A stretch of DNA of 40,781 nt from a virus. The notes beneath the pieces were generated by a model. It did no database searches, had not been told where the DNA came from, and worked only from the letters and a program-made list of their open reading frames with translations. Below, in pieces: positions 1 through 8,144 of the stretch; the first letter of the stretch is position 1; every line of letters starts with the position of its first letter. Location of the stretch: positions 1 to 40,781 of IMG/VR virus record IMGVR_UViG_3300042923_000773, one strand, 5' to 3'. Both the position numbers and the translations under genes were made by a program.

Positions 1-235
1 AAACGGCGGAGCCGACAATCAGTCGCGGCCGCCACCCTCAAAATTTCACATAGCCGAGTTCCCCTGACGACAGGAAACGAACCGTGGCTCTCCTCGAGAC
101 CCTCAGCAACCCGCCCCAAAGAAGCACAGGCGGAAGATCCGTCATCGACATCTGGATCGACACGCTCAACCCCGAAGACCACAACGCCGTGCTCACCGCA
201 GCACGCAACCCCGCCTGGCGACACACCGACCTCCT
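1..235. repeat. Left copy of 235-bp direct repeat
   Basis: The first 235 bases recur at 40547-40781 in the same orientation, at an offset of exactly 40,546 bp. Only four positions differ (128, 164, 169 and 195), and all lie inside the first gene; the 83 non-coding bases are identical. This looks like the join of a circular or concatemeric phage genome. The substitutions mean the two copies are not the same molecule read twice without change. Confidence 0.95.
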
Positions 236-329
236 CGAAGCCCTCATCGCAGAAGGTGCACCGAGGATCGCAGACACCACATTCGGTGCCTGGCGCAGGA
301 AGGTCGGGCTTCCCCGTGACTCTCACTGA
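84..329 (+). CDS. Small DNA-binding-like protein at left end
   Basis: An 81-residue protein from a GTG start with an AGGAAA ribosome site about 8 nt upstream. The pattern of an N-terminal 'alleTLSNPP' stretch, a central helix pair (residues about 28-60) and a C-terminal 'FGAWRRKVGL' segment resembles the small helix-turn-helix proteins that open many actinophage genomes just before the packaging genes. A role in packaging or cos recognition is possible but inferred from position. A partial second copy lies at the right end of the window. Confidence 0.7.
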   Translation: MALLETLSNPPQRSTGGRSVIDIWIDTLNPEDHNAVLTAARNPAWRHTDLLEALIAEGAPRIADTTFGAWRRKVGLPRDSH

Positions 330-1458
330 CCTCACCCCGCCCCTCCCTGCACCGCCGAAGCAGTACCAGCAGCACGCCGAGTACGACGCCGCCACCGGCA
401 AAGGCAAGGGTGCAACCGGGCCCGTCCGCGCCATCATCAGCGACGAACGGCAGCTACTCGAATGCGCCGGCTTCGACCCTGACGTGTTCCGCATTGTCGG
501 CACGATCTCGCAGTGGACGAAAACCCACCACGACCGCGAAGACACCTACAGCTTCTTCTTCCAAACGGAACGCATCACCGCGGAAGAAGACATCGATCTA
601 CCCGCCCTCTACGCCGAGGCAAGACGCAAACCGCGAAACCCCATCAGGGGTACGGCTGACAGCCGAGTGACTGTCGTTGCCCTTTCGGACGTTCAAGCGG
701 GCAAGGTAGACCATCGGGGAGGAACCCCGGAACTCGTCGACAGGCTCGAGGGCATGCGCACGCGACTCGCGGCGCACCTCAAGACCCGGAAGCCGTCGGC
801 GACGGTCCTCGCAGAAGTCGGGGACCTGTTCGAAGGGTTCGAATCCGGCGGCAACCCAATGTTTACGAACGACCTGTCGTTGGTGCAGCAGATGGATCTG
901 GCCGCTACCGAGGTGTTCCGGTTTGTTGAGGTCATGCAACGCCACGGTCGGGTTGACGTCGTCGCGGTGAGCTCGAATCACACTGCGTGGCGTCGCGGGA
1001 AGCAGCAGCTCGGTCGTCCTGGCGACGATCTCGGGTTGTTCGTTCACCGGCAGGTGCAGCGTGTTGCTGACACTGCCGGCATCGACGCCCACTGGACTTT
1101 CCCCGACATGTACGACGAGTCAGTCTCCATCGACGTCCTCGGTACGAAGGTCGGCGTGGTCCACGGGAACCAGTTCTCGCCCGGACAAGCCGTCACATGG
1201 TGGCAGAAGCAGCAGCACGGCGGAATGCCCACAGCTGCAGCCGACATCCTCCTCACCGGCCACTACCACCACCTCACCGTCATGCCCTCGGGACGCAACC
1301 CGAACAGCGGCCGGTCGAAGTGGTGGTTGCAGGCGCCGACCACGGACAACGGATCCTCATGGTTCCGGAACCTCGGCGGTGGCGACTCGGATGCGGGCCT
1401 GCTCGTGTTCGACATCACCGAGAACGGGTTCGACCTGTCCTCGCTCACCGTGCTCTGA
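316..1458 (+). CDS. Calcineurin-like metallophosphoesterase
   Basis: A 380-residue protein with the metallophosphoesterase metal-binding motifs in order: LSDVQAGK (123-130), GD (169-170), SNH (220-222), VHG (281-284 region) and GHYHH (315-319). The long insert with ESGGNPMFTNDLS is typical of the actinophage branch. Family members hydrolyse phosphodiesters; substrate here is unknown. The GTG start at 316 overlaps the preceding stop by 14 nt and matches the compact style of the genome; an upstream in-frame GTG at 256 would overlap far more. It is commonly found between the left-end small protein and the terminase in related phages. Confidence 0.85.
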   Translation: MTLTDLTPPLPAPPKQYQQHAEYDAATGKGKGATGPVRAIISDERQLLECAGFDPDVFRIVGTISQWTKTHHDREDTYSFFFQTERITAEEDIDLPALYAEARRKPRNPIRGTADSRVTVVALSDVQAGKVDHRGGTPELVDRLEGMRTRLAAHLKTRKPSATVLAEVGDLFEGFESGGNPMFTNDLSLVQQMDLAATEVFRFVEVMQRHGRVDVVAVSSNHTAWRRGKQQLGRPGDDLGLFVHRQVQRVADTAGIDAHWTFPDMYDESVSIDVLGTKVGVVHGNQFSPGQAVTWWQKQQHGGMPTAAADILLTGHYHHLTVMPSGRNPNSGRSKWWLQAPTTDNGSSWFRNLGGGDSDAGLLVFDITENGFDLSSLTVL

Positions 1459-1494
1459 CCGATTGATCTCCCACCCCAAGAACGGGGACACGCC

Positions 1495-1683
1495 ATGGAC
1501 GAATGGGTCGGGTGTGACGGGCCACGCTGCCCTGCACGCGCCTATGTCGTCGCACACTTCACCGTGGCGGGGCATGACGCTGAGCTCGCGTACTGCTCCC
1601 ATCACTACACCCGTTACGCGTCTCGCTTAGGCGAGTCAGCTGAGTGGATCGACGACCGACGCGAGCCGGCTTGGACCCGCTAA
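1495..1683 (+). CDS. Small zinc-ribbon protein, DUF7455-like
   Basis: A 62-residue protein with a CDGPRCPARAYV motif near the N-terminus and a YCSHHY motif about 20 residues later, so two Cys/His pairs suited to binding one zinc. The layout matches small actinobacterial proteins of the DUF7455 type, whose function is not known. It starts at ATG 36 bp after the phosphoesterase and precedes a hairpin. Confidence 0.7.
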   Translation: MDEWVGCDGPRCPARAYVVAHFTVAGHDAELAYCSHHYTRYASRLGESAEWIDDRREPAWTR

Positions 1684-1720
1684 GTGTCGGTGGTCACTGA
1701 GAGAATTTGAGTAAGAAAAA

Positions 1721-1749
1721 CCCCGGCGAGGACGGCAATCCTCCCGGGG
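1721..1749 (-). terminator. Hairpin with U-tract on the reverse strand
   Basis: CCCCGG and AGGA (1721-1732) pair with TCCT and CCGGGG (1739-1749). Five A residues sit immediately to the left (1716-1720), so the classical stem plus U-run reads on the minus strand. No reverse gene needs ending here. It may block antisense transcription or mark the left edge of the inserted HNH gene. Confidence 0.5.
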
Positions 1750-1776
1750 CAAGACCGAACTATTGAGGAGTTCGAT

Positions 1777-2388
1777 ATGGACAATGCTACCTGCTCATTC
1801 CAGGACTGCCCGCGCAAGTCATATCGGCGCGGCTTGTGCCAGGCGCACTACAAGCAGTACCGGCTCGAGCCAGAACTTCGCGCCCTGGAGCCGCCGCTTT
1901 CCACGCGCTCGCTAGCTGAGCGCCTCGACGCTAACACCCTGCGCACAGACACCTGCTGGGTGTGGACCGGCACGGTCAACCCTCGGGGTTATGGGCTCAT
2001 GGGATGGCAGAAGAAGTACCACATGGCACATCGGCTCGCATGGGAAGCGAGCCACGGTCTTCCCGTCCCGGACGGGCTTGAGATCGATCACATGTGCCGC
2101 GTGCGCAGCTGCGTAAACCCGGAGCATCTGCAGGCCGTCACGCGGAAGCTGAACACCGAGAACATTTCCCTGGCGCGCAACAACACGTCAGGTTCCCGCG
2201 GTGTGTCCTGGGATAAGAGCAAAGGCAAGTGGCGCGCTTACACGAGCCACAACGGGCGCCGCATCAGTGCGGGCACCTACCGCTCAAAAGAGCAGGCTGA
2301 GGAAGCAGCCTTGCAGCTCCGGATGCGTCTTCACACCAACAACCTTGAGGACAGGGCCCGGCTGAATCATGGACAAGTCACTCGATAG
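1777..2388 (+). CDS. HNH homing endonuclease with AP2 domain
   Basis: A 203-residue protein built from three parts: a small zinc motif (C6, C11, C21, H24), an HNH_3-type nuclease core with DHMCRVRSCVNPEHL (104-118), and an AP2-like DNA-binding domain around residues 138-185 (SRGVSWDKSKGKWRAYTS). This architecture is that of free-standing phage homing endonucleases, which cut intronless or gene-free alleles and copy themselves in. GAGGAG lies just upstream of the ATG. It separates the phosphoesterase group from the small-gene chain, consistent with an insertion. No intron or intein was seen. Confidence 0.88.
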   Translation: MDNATCSFQDCPRKSYRRGLCQAHYKQYRLEPELRALEPPLSTRSLAERLDANTLRTDTCWVWTGTVNPRGYGLMGWQKKYHMAHRLAWEASHGLPVPDGLEIDHMCRVRSCVNPEHLQAVTRKLNTENISLARNNTSGSRGVSWDKSKGKWRAYTSHNGRRISAGTYRSKEQAEEAALQLRMRLHTNNLEDRARLNHGQVTR

Positions 2389-2500
2389 TCACGGTGTGCC
2401 CGTGCTCCTCGGTGACGTGAAACGACGCGTCGACTGGGTCGAACCCTTCCCCGAAGGCGAACACCTTCTCGTGTGCCAGGAAGCAGGCGACGACGAATGA
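2369..2500 (+). CDS. Small acidic hypothetical protein
   Basis: A 43-residue reading frame (begins MDKSLDSHGV, ends EAGDDE) whose ATG lies 20 nt inside the 3' end of the homing-endonuclease gene and whose TGA overlaps the ATG of the next gene. It is the first of a chain of five genes linked by ATGA-type junctions. I recognise no family. Coupled translation with its neighbours is the main support. Confidence 0.5.
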   Translation: MDKSLDSHGVPVLLGDVKRRVDWVEPFPEGEHLLVCQEAGDDE

Positions 2501-2670
2501 GGCGATGCGGTTGGTGCGGCGTGATGCTGCGGTGGTACCAGATCAACTTCTGCCGCGTCTGCGCCTTCCACCTCCGATACGACATGAGCTCGCCCCCATG
2601 CGAGCAAGCGTCACGGTGGAACTCCGCCCCAGACCACTTCGTCGCACCCAAGCACCCGGAGAGACGATGA
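2497..2670 (+). CDS. Small zinc-ribbon protein
   Basis: A 57-residue protein with CGWC at residues 4-7 and CRVC near residue 19, a two-pair zinc-ribbon layout. ATGA overlaps on both sides place it in a translationally coupled chain. Function unknown. Confidence 0.6.
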   Translation: MRRCGWCGVMLRWYQINFCRVCAFHLRYDMSSPPCEQASRWNSAPDHFVAPKHPERR

Positions 2671-2912
2671 GCGCTGACACCAAACGCGCTCTCGACGAAG
2701 CCCTTTCCGCACACGTCGCCGATGAGTGCGACGGGTCGATCGTCACCGGATACGTCCTCCACGCATCCCACCTCAACACCGACCTCGACTCCCGCGACGC
2801 AACCGGCTACTACGCCGAATTCGCCGAAGGAATGCCCTACCACGTCGGCCTCGGACTCTCAGACATGCTCCGAACCCACTACGACGACATCTGGAACGAG
2901 GACGACGAATGA
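2667..2912 (+). CDS. Acidic hypothetical phage protein
   Basis: An 81-residue acidic protein (segments DEALSAHVADECDGSIVTGY and a DDIWNEDDE tail). It starts in an ATGA overlap with the zinc-ribbon gene and ends in another with the next gene. The 'GSIVTGYVLHAS' stretch is hydrophobic but too short for a membrane span. No family recognised. Confidence 0.6.
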   Translation: MSADTKRALDEALSAHVADECDGSIVTGYVLHASHLNTDLDSRDATGYYAEFAEGMPYHVGLGLSDMLRTHYDDIWNEDDE

Positions 2913-3016
2913 TCACGCACCTCGCCGCCATCGCAGCAGGTGCAGCCATCGTCGTCGTCATCCAACGCACATGGCGACGCGTATCCGTCTGGGCACTCAG
3001 TCGAGGGGACTACTGA
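2909..3016 (+). CDS. 35-residue membrane peptide
   Basis: A tiny protein with one predicted membrane span near the N-terminus (about residues 3-18, rich in A, I and V) followed by a basic tail (QRTWRR). It begins in an ATGA overlap and its last base is shared with the next ATG. Function unknown. Confidence 0.5.
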   Translation: MITHLAAIAAGAAIVVVIQRTWRRVSVWALSRGDY

Positions 3017-3156
3017 TGGGGGCATCGGAGAAATACGCGGCCACGTTCCATCCTGAGGCATGGCCCAAATGCGAATCATGCGGCTGTGAATGGCGATCCG
3101 TCATCTCCGCCGCCCTCTGCTGCGACGCCATATCGAACGACCTGCACCGCGACTGA
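3016..3156 (+). CDS. Small cysteine-rich protein
   Basis: A 46-residue protein with a CESCGCEW motif and a later CC pair, again suited to a zinc ribbon. It shares one base with the stop of the upstream membrane peptide and closes the five-gene chain. No family recognised. Confidence 0.55.
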   Translation: MGASEKYAATFHPEAWPKCESCGCEWRSVISAALCCDAISNDLHRD

Positions 3157-3184
3157 ACCTAGAAGCCCACGCAATGCCGGCGAC

Positions 3185-3197
3185 TAGTATTCACGCC
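3185..3197 (+). promoter_or_regulatory. Leaderless promoter of lipoprotein gene
   Basis: TAGTAT at 3185-3190 is followed by exactly seven bases and then the ATG. In actinobacteria a -10 of the form TANNNT ending 6-7 nt before the start codon is the mark of leaderless transcription. No ribosome site precedes the ATG, and no clear -35 is visible. Confidence 0.6.
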
Positions 3198-3635
3198 ATG
3201 CGTCGAGCCACAACACCAGCCCTCATCCTGTCCGCACTCCTCCTCGCAGGATGCAGCGCAACAAGCACGCCCGACGCGGCACCCACCGAATCGCCCGAAC
3301 CCGAAAGCGCCTGCCTCGACGTAAGCGCAGACGCAATCGCCGGGCTGCAGTGGGGCCTCGACCAGAAGCAGGACAACATCACCATCGACTCGGCCGCAGC
3401 AGTAGCCGACCCCGATGGTGACTCGTGGCTCGTCGCCGCAGTCATGATCGGGTCCGGCCTCGAGGGCGGGCAAGAAGCCGTCTGGTGGACACAGCAAGAC
3501 CCCACCGCTGATGGCGAGTTCGCATACCTGTCCGTCGATGGCTACGCCGCAGAGTTCTCCGGATACATGCAACCAGAAGGCGCATCATCCGACCACGAGA
3601 ACGCAATGGAAGCACTGGGCTGCGTCACCGGCTAA
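3198..3635 (+). CDS. Secreted lipoprotein
   Basis: A 145-residue protein with a lipoprotein signal: basic start MRR, hydrophobic core ALILSALLLAG and lipobox cysteine C19. A Thr/Ser/Pro/Glu-rich linker follows (TSTPDAAPTESPEPES), then a compact domain ending with Cys. It should be anchored on the outer face of the membrane. Its own leaderless promoter separates it from the surrounding genes and suggests expression in the lysogen. Prophage lipoproteins such as Streptococcus TP-J34 Ltp block DNA entry by other phages; superinfection exclusion is my inference. Confidence 0.8.
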   Translation: MRRATTPALILSALLLAGCSATSTPDAAPTESPEPESACLDVSADAIAGLQWGLDQKQDNITIDSAAAVADPDGDSWLVAAVMIGSGLEGGQEAVWWTQQDPTADGEFAYLSVDGYAAEFSGYMQPEGASSDHENAMEALGCVTG

Positions 3636-3657
3636 GCCCACTCGGGGGTGAGCAACG

Positions 3658-4047
3658 ATGCCCACCCACACCCACAACGCTAACGGACACAGGCGCCGCG
3701 AACTACGACGCCGAGTCCTCGCCGAAGAACACTACTGCGCGCTCTGCGACGAACCGGTAGACAAGACACTCAAGTACACCCCCGGGCAGCACGCAAAGAA
3801 CTGCACCCCCGGACCCAACAAACCCCCATGCCCCGGATGCATACCTCACCCCCTATCCCCAGTGGTAGACGAGGACATCCCACGCATCCGCGGCGGATCC
3901 CCATACGACCGAGCCAACTGCCACCTCATGCACCGGAACCACAACCGGTGGAAGGGGACCATGACGCTCGCTGAAGCTCGAGCGAAGTGGCACGGGCAAC
4001 CACAACAGGCAGAACAACGCACGATCTTTGCGTCAAACGGTTGGTGA
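3658..4047 (+). CDS. HNH endonuclease next to terminase
   Basis: A 129-residue protein with a CALC knuckle (27-30), two further cysteine pairs (C49, C58, C61) and an HNH-like core PVVDEDIPRIRGGSPYDRAN with a following H/N cluster and WKG (about 69-100). The first His of the usual DH pair is replaced by E72. HNH proteins beside terminases often help packaging cleavage, as known for HK97 gp74. GGGGGTGAG lies just upstream of the ATG. Confidence 0.8.
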   Translation: MPTHTHNANGHRRRELRRRVLAEEHYCALCDEPVDKTLKYTPGQHAKNCTPGPNKPPCPGCIPHPLSPVVDEDIPRIRGGSPYDRANCHLMHRNHNRWKGTMTLAEARAKWHGQPQQAEQRTIFASNGW

Positions 4048-4129
4048 CCGGCGCACGCATACGTGCACATCAACATCACTCAAGCTCGAGTCGAGACCCT
4101 GGGCACCCACCCCCGCCCCTCGCCGCCAC

Positions 4130-4155
4130 AGCCCGCCCACGGCATAGGGCTTTTT
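4130..4155 (+). terminator. Probable intrinsic terminator before packaging genes
   Basis: AGCCC (4130-4134) pairs with GGGCT (4147-4151) and five T follow (4151-4155). The stem is short, so strength is uncertain. It separates the left-end genes from the terminase operon. The rest of the 166-bp gap holds no recognisable promoter. Confidence 0.45.
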
Positions 4156-4213
4156 CACACACGGAGCTCTGGGGCCCGGCCTCGGGCTGTTGATCGAGTG
4201 GATTGGATGCCTG

Positions 4214-4459
4214 ATGCCCTCTGGCCGGCTTGAGAAGTTGCTGCTTCTTGAAGAGGTGACGCGGCTGTCGATCGCTGATGCGCCGGCTGATAAGCGGGCG
4301 TCGTTGATTGCTCAGATGCGCGGGATTCTCGCGGAGATCGAAGTCCTTCAGGGTGCTGCGGGAAAGGTCGGGGATCCGCTTGACGAAATCACAGCCCGTC
4401 GCACTGCTCGGGGAGGCGCCACCGCGCGCGCTCGTCGAGCCGAAGGGGGCGCGGGCTAA
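4214..4459 (+). CDS. Terminase small-subunit-like protein
   Basis: An 81-residue helical protein (SGRLEKLLLLEEVTRLSI followed by a second long helix) directly before and overlapping the large terminase. Short helical proteins of this kind precede TerL in many actinophages and are treated as small terminase subunits or head-start proteins. No helix-turn-helix is obvious, so the name rests mainly on position. An alternative TTG start at 4190 would add eight residues. Confidence 0.55.
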   Translation: MPSGRLEKLLLLEEVTRLSIADAPADKRASLIAQMRGILAEIEVLQGAAGKVGDPLDEITARRTARGGATARARRAEGGAG

Positions 4460-5876
4460 CTCTTGGGAGGATGTGGCCGACCTTTCGTCGCGTGCTGGGA
4501 TTGTTCTGGACGGGTGGCAGGAGCTGATCCTTCGGGCCGCGATGGGCGAGCGTTCGGATGCGACGTGGGCGGCTAAGCGTGTCGGTGTATCCGTCCCCCG
4601 GCAGAACGGAAAGAGCCAGCTGCTTGTTTCGCGGGCTTTGGCCGGCGCGTTGCTTTTTGGTGAGAAGAAGATCGTGATCTCTGCGCATCAGCAGGACACG
4701 TCGCGGGAAACGTTCGGCAAGATGGTCGAGATCCTTGAGGATGACCGCAACGGCTGGTTGATGGAGCGTGTACGCCCGAACGGGATCATGAACGCGATCA
4801 ATCGCGAGGCGATCAAGTTCCGGAATGGCGCGACGATCCAGTTCAAGGCGCGAACGGCTTCGGGCGGGCGAGGGTTCTCGTCTGACTGTCTGATGTTGGA
4901 CGAGGCACAGCGGCTTAAGCGCGCGTCGTGGGTGTCGATCAACTCGACGATGTCGGCCATGTTGAATCCGCAGGTCTGGTTGCTAGGGACCCCTCCAACT
5001 CGCGAGGACATCGATGCGGGCATGGGCGAGGTATTCACTTCGATCCGCACGTCTGCGCTGGATGGTGTTTCGTCGTCGGCCGCCTGGGCCGAGTGGGGAG
5101 CAGCGCCGCAAGCTGAGGGGTACGCGCCGGAGTCGGATATGACTCGGTGGGCCGCGAATCCTGCCTGGAACACGCGTATCAATCACGAGATCGTTCAGGG
5201 TGAGTTCGAGTCGTACACGCCCGAAGAGTTTGCGCAGGACCGGCTCGGTGTCTGGCTAGATGACCTCGGCGGTGGCGGTACTCGCGCTTTGTCTCAGGAA
5301 GCTTGGGACCTGACTGGTGTAGACGCGAAGCCCGACGGCGTCAAGTCGTACGCGGTGGCGTTCTCGTTTAAGGGCGACCGCTTGTCGGTGGCTGGCTCCG
5401 TGAAGCATGGCGATGGCGTGCACGTCGAGCTCATCGATGCGACGCAAGGATTGCCTGGTGATGTTGAGGCGGGCCTGGGCGGTCTGGCTGATTGGCTCGC
5501 GGCACGCTGGAAAGAGGCGGCAACGTTCGTGGTTGCTGGCTCCGCGGGCGCAGGTGTGCTTGAGAAACTTCTCGTAGACCGCGGTGTTCCGAAGTCGATG
5601 ATCGTCGTGGCGAACACGCCGACCTATCTGCAGGCGGTGGCGATGTCCCTTGAAGCTTTCCGTGCGGCCACGGCTACACATCTCGCCGCGGAAGGCCAGG
5701 CCGTCCTTGACGCTTCCGTGTCGGTCACGGACGTAGACAAGCGGGGCGGTCTGGTGGCGACTACTCCGAGCGGTGATGAGACGCCGTTTGAGGCTGTGAG
5801 TTTGGCCCTGTGGGGGGCACGTACGACGAAGCGGAAACCCCGCGGCGCTGAGAAACGGAAGGCTGTGATCCTTTGA
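4380..5876 (+). CDS. terL: Terminase large subunit
   Basis: A 498-residue packaging ATPase/nuclease from a TTG start; translation is open to 4308 but upstream residues look non-family. Walker A is VPRQNGKS (72-79) and Walker B with catalytic Glu is LMLDEAQ (171-177), followed by a WLLGTPP coupling motif. The C-terminal half holds the RNase H-like nuclease region (YAVAFSFKGD, later a DETPFEA segment). It overlaps the small subunit by 80 bp in another frame and the portal gene by 4 bp. It would cut and pump concatemeric DNA into the prohead. Confidence 0.95.
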   Translation: MTKSQPVALLGEAPPRALVEPKGARANSWEDVADLSSRAGIVLDGWQELILRAAMGERSDATWAAKRVGVSVPRQNGKSQLLVSRALAGALLFGEKKIVISAHQQDTSRETFGKMVEILEDDRNGWLMERVRPNGIMNAINREAIKFRNGATIQFKARTASGGRGFSSDCLMLDEAQRLKRASWVSINSTMSAMLNPQVWLLGTPPTREDIDAGMGEVFTSIRTSALDGVSSSAAWAEWGAAPQAEGYAPESDMTRWAANPAWNTRINHEIVQGEFESYTPEEFAQDRLGVWLDDLGGGGTRALSQEAWDLTGVDAKPDGVKSYAVAFSFKGDRLSVAGSVKHGDGVHVELIDATQGLPGDVEAGLGGLADWLAARWKEAATFVVAGSAGAGVLEKLLVDRGVPKSMIVVANTPTYLQAVAMSLEAFRAATATHLAAEGQAVLDASVSVTDVDKRGGLVATTPSGDETPFEAVSLALWGARTTKRKPRGAEKRKAVIL

Positions 5877-7321
5877 TCGCTACAGGTGCTGACGTATCTC
5901 TGAACGTTGCGGACGCGAACCTACTGGGCGAGCTCATCCAGGTTTGGGAGAACCGTCGGGCCCGGAATCTGCTGCGCACCGTCTACTACGACGGTGAGGC
6001 CGCGCTCCGTGACTTCGGGATCTCGCTTCCTCCCCAGATGCGCGGCATTGAAGCCGCGTTGGGGTGGACGGCGAAGGGTGTGAATGCGGTCACTGACCGT
6101 TCCAAGTTCGAAGCTTTCGTGTCCCCGGCAGGCCCCGAAGACCCCTTCGACCTTGAGGGGGTCATGTATGAGAACCGTTTCCGTTCGGAGTTTCCGCAGG
6201 CCAAGGTTTCATCTGCGGTTCACGGTTGCGCGTTCCTGACTGTCTCGAGCGGTGACGTGCAGTCCGGTGAGCCGGAGGTGCTTGTCCTCGCACGGTCCGC
6301 GGATGACTCGGCGGCGATCTGGGATCGGCGTCGCCGATCGATCAAAGGCTTTCTGTCGATCATCGATGTGAATGTCGCCGATCAACCGACGGCGATGGTG
6401 ATGTACACGCCCGAGAAGGTTGTGACCCTGACGAAGGGCACACGGTCATGGACCGCCGACGTTCGCCGCAATCCGTTGGGCGTAGTCGGTGTTTCTCCTC
6501 TGGTGTACAAGCCAGAACTGAAGCGACCGTTTGGTCACTCGCGGATCACGCGGGCTTCGATGGGGTTTGTTGATTCTGCGCTGCGGACGATCGTGCGTGC
6601 TGAGGTATCAGCGGAGTTCTACTCGGCGCCTGAGTATTGGTTGTTCGGGGCTGACGTTTCGGCGTTCGCCGGTTCGGACAAGTGGACAGCGGTGATGGGT
6701 CGGATCAAGGCTCTTGAGACGGATTCGAATAGCGCTGGCGATAAACCGGATCTTCACCGTTTCGCAGGCGCTTCTCCGCAGCCGCACACGGATCAGTTGC
6801 GCATGTGGGCGAATCTGTTCGCCGATGATCAGGACATGGACGTGAAGTTCGCGGATAGCGCGAACCCGTCGAGTGCTGATGCGATCTTCGCGGCTAAGGA
6901 AACGCTGATCACCGTCACCCGCGATGCGAACACCGTGTGGGCTCAGGGTGCTGTGGAGGCTATGACGCTGGCAGTCCGTCTGCGTGATGGTCTGGATGCT
7001 GTTCCTGATGAACTGCGTCGGCTCAGCGCTCAGTCGACGGACCCGGCTGTTGTCTCTCCGTCTGCGCAGGCGGATGCGTTCGTGAAGAAGGCTGCCGCGA
7101 TCCCGAATCTTGCGGGTACCGAGGTGGGCCTCGAGATGGCTGGGTTTAGTCGAGAGCAGATCACTCGATATCTCGCTGAGGTTCGGCGGAGCCAGGCGGG
7201 TTCACGGATTCAGCAGCTCGTCGAAGCGGCTAGGTCTCTGAGGGGTAGCGATGGCGACAACGGCGCAGGTGGCGGAGTTCCGTCAGGCGAACCGGTCGCT
7301 GGTGCTGTTGGCGCAGCGTGA
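5873..7321 (+). CDS. Portal protein
   Basis: A 482-residue protein of the SPP1 gp6-type portal family in actinophage form: N-terminal helices (LIQVWENRRARNLLRTVYYDG), the core KGVNAVTDRSKFEAF, and a long C-terminal helical region (NPSSADAIFAAKETLI, then DGLDAVPDEL). It starts at a TTG in a 4-bp overlap with the terminase stop and should form the 12-fold DNA channel at one capsid vertex. The last 71 bp are shared with the next gene. Confidence 0.93.
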   Translation: MIATGADVSLNVADANLLGELIQVWENRRARNLLRTVYYDGEAALRDFGISLPPQMRGIEAALGWTAKGVNAVTDRSKFEAFVSPAGPEDPFDLEGVMYENRFRSEFPQAKVSSAVHGCAFLTVSSGDVQSGEPEVLVLARSADDSAAIWDRRRRSIKGFLSIIDVNVADQPTAMVMYTPEKVVTLTKGTRSWTADVRRNPLGVVGVSPLVYKPELKRPFGHSRITRASMGFVDSALRTIVRAEVSAEFYSAPEYWLFGADVSAFAGSDKWTAVMGRIKALETDSNSAGDKPDLHRFAGASPQPHTDQLRMWANLFADDQDMDVKFADSANPSSADAIFAAKETLITVTRDANTVWAQGAVEAMTLAVRLRDGLDAVPDELRRLSAQSTDPAVVSPSAQADAFVKKAAAIPNLAGTEVGLEMAGFSREQITRYLAEVRRSQAGSRIQQLVEAARSLRGSDGDNGAGGGVPSGEPVAGAVGAA

Positions 7322-8066
7322 TCTTCGGCAGTTCTGGGAGTCGTTGAACGTTCTCGGCAGCCCCGATGCGATCAAGAATGCTCTACTCGAGTTCTTTCCG
7401 GAACTTCTGACTGCCTACGGCGACACCGCTGCGGTATTGGGGGCCGACTGGTACGACATGTTGCGAGACGTTCCACCCTCCGTGGCTTCCTTTAGCGCTC
7501 TACTTGCCGCGCCAGCCGGGACAGAGCAGGCGGAGGGGGCGGCTAGGTGGGCGCTTGGCCCGCTGTTCGCAGAGGACCCAGACCCCGTTTCGGTCCTTAA
7601 GAACTTGATGGGATCCACCCAGCGGCTCGTTCTTCAGCCAGGACGGGACTCCTTCTGGACGTCTGCCAAGGCTGACCCCGTCCGGACTGGCGTTGCCGTC
7701 ATTCCACGCGGCGGAGAGACGTGCAAGTTCTGCATCATGCTCGCGTCGAGGGGTGCCGTCTATAGCGAGTCGTTCGCGACGGGGTTTATCGTCGCAGGCC
7801 GCGGGGTAGACGCCTCAGTTACAGCCGGAAAAGCCGGCGGGCAGGGGCTGGGCGTGAAGGCGCGGGGGAAGCGCGAGATTGGTCTCCCGAAGTTCCACGA
7901 TGACTGCGACTGCGAGATGGTCGCCATCCGATCACGCGACGACTACCCAGAGGGGTACAACCGCGGCTTCTATCAGCGCCTTTACGAAGAACGGTCGGGT
8001 TATGGCCGCGATATTCCTCAGGGCGGCGTGATGGATACGTCAACGCCAATGATTGCGAGCCGATAG
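7251..8066 (+). CDS. MuF-like minor capsid / maturation protein
   Basis: A 271-residue protein after the portal. The C-terminal half shows the actinophage MuF-like signature ETCKFCIMLASRGAVY with the later FHDDCDCEMV segment, so a Cys/His cluster typical of this family. MuF proteins enter the capsid with the DNA or carry a maturation function. Its start lies 71 bp inside the portal gene with GAGGGGTAG as ribosome site. Confidence 0.8.
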   Translation: MATTAQVAEFRQANRSLVLLAQRDLRQFWESLNVLGSPDAIKNALLEFFPELLTAYGDTAAVLGADWYDMLRDVPPSVASFSALLAAPAGTEQAEGAARWALGPLFAEDPDPVSVLKNLMGSTQRLVLQPGRDSFWTSAKADPVRTGVAVIPRGGETCKFCIMLASRGAVYSESFATGFIVAGRGVDASVTAGKAGGQGLGVKARGKREIGLPKFHDDCDCEMVAIRSRDDYPEGYNRGFYQRLYEERSGYGRDIPQGGVMDTSTPMIASR

Positions 8067-8144
8067 CTCGCTGCTAGGGCTTCCTGTCACCGCGATGGTG
8101 TCGGGCTATTTGCGGTGCGATGCCGCGTACAAGGAGAAGGTGCG

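Noticed and set aside
1721-1749. Hairpin as part of a group I intron around the HNH gene
   Set aside because: The HNH gene is not inside a split gene and no intron core elements are visible; it looks free-standing.
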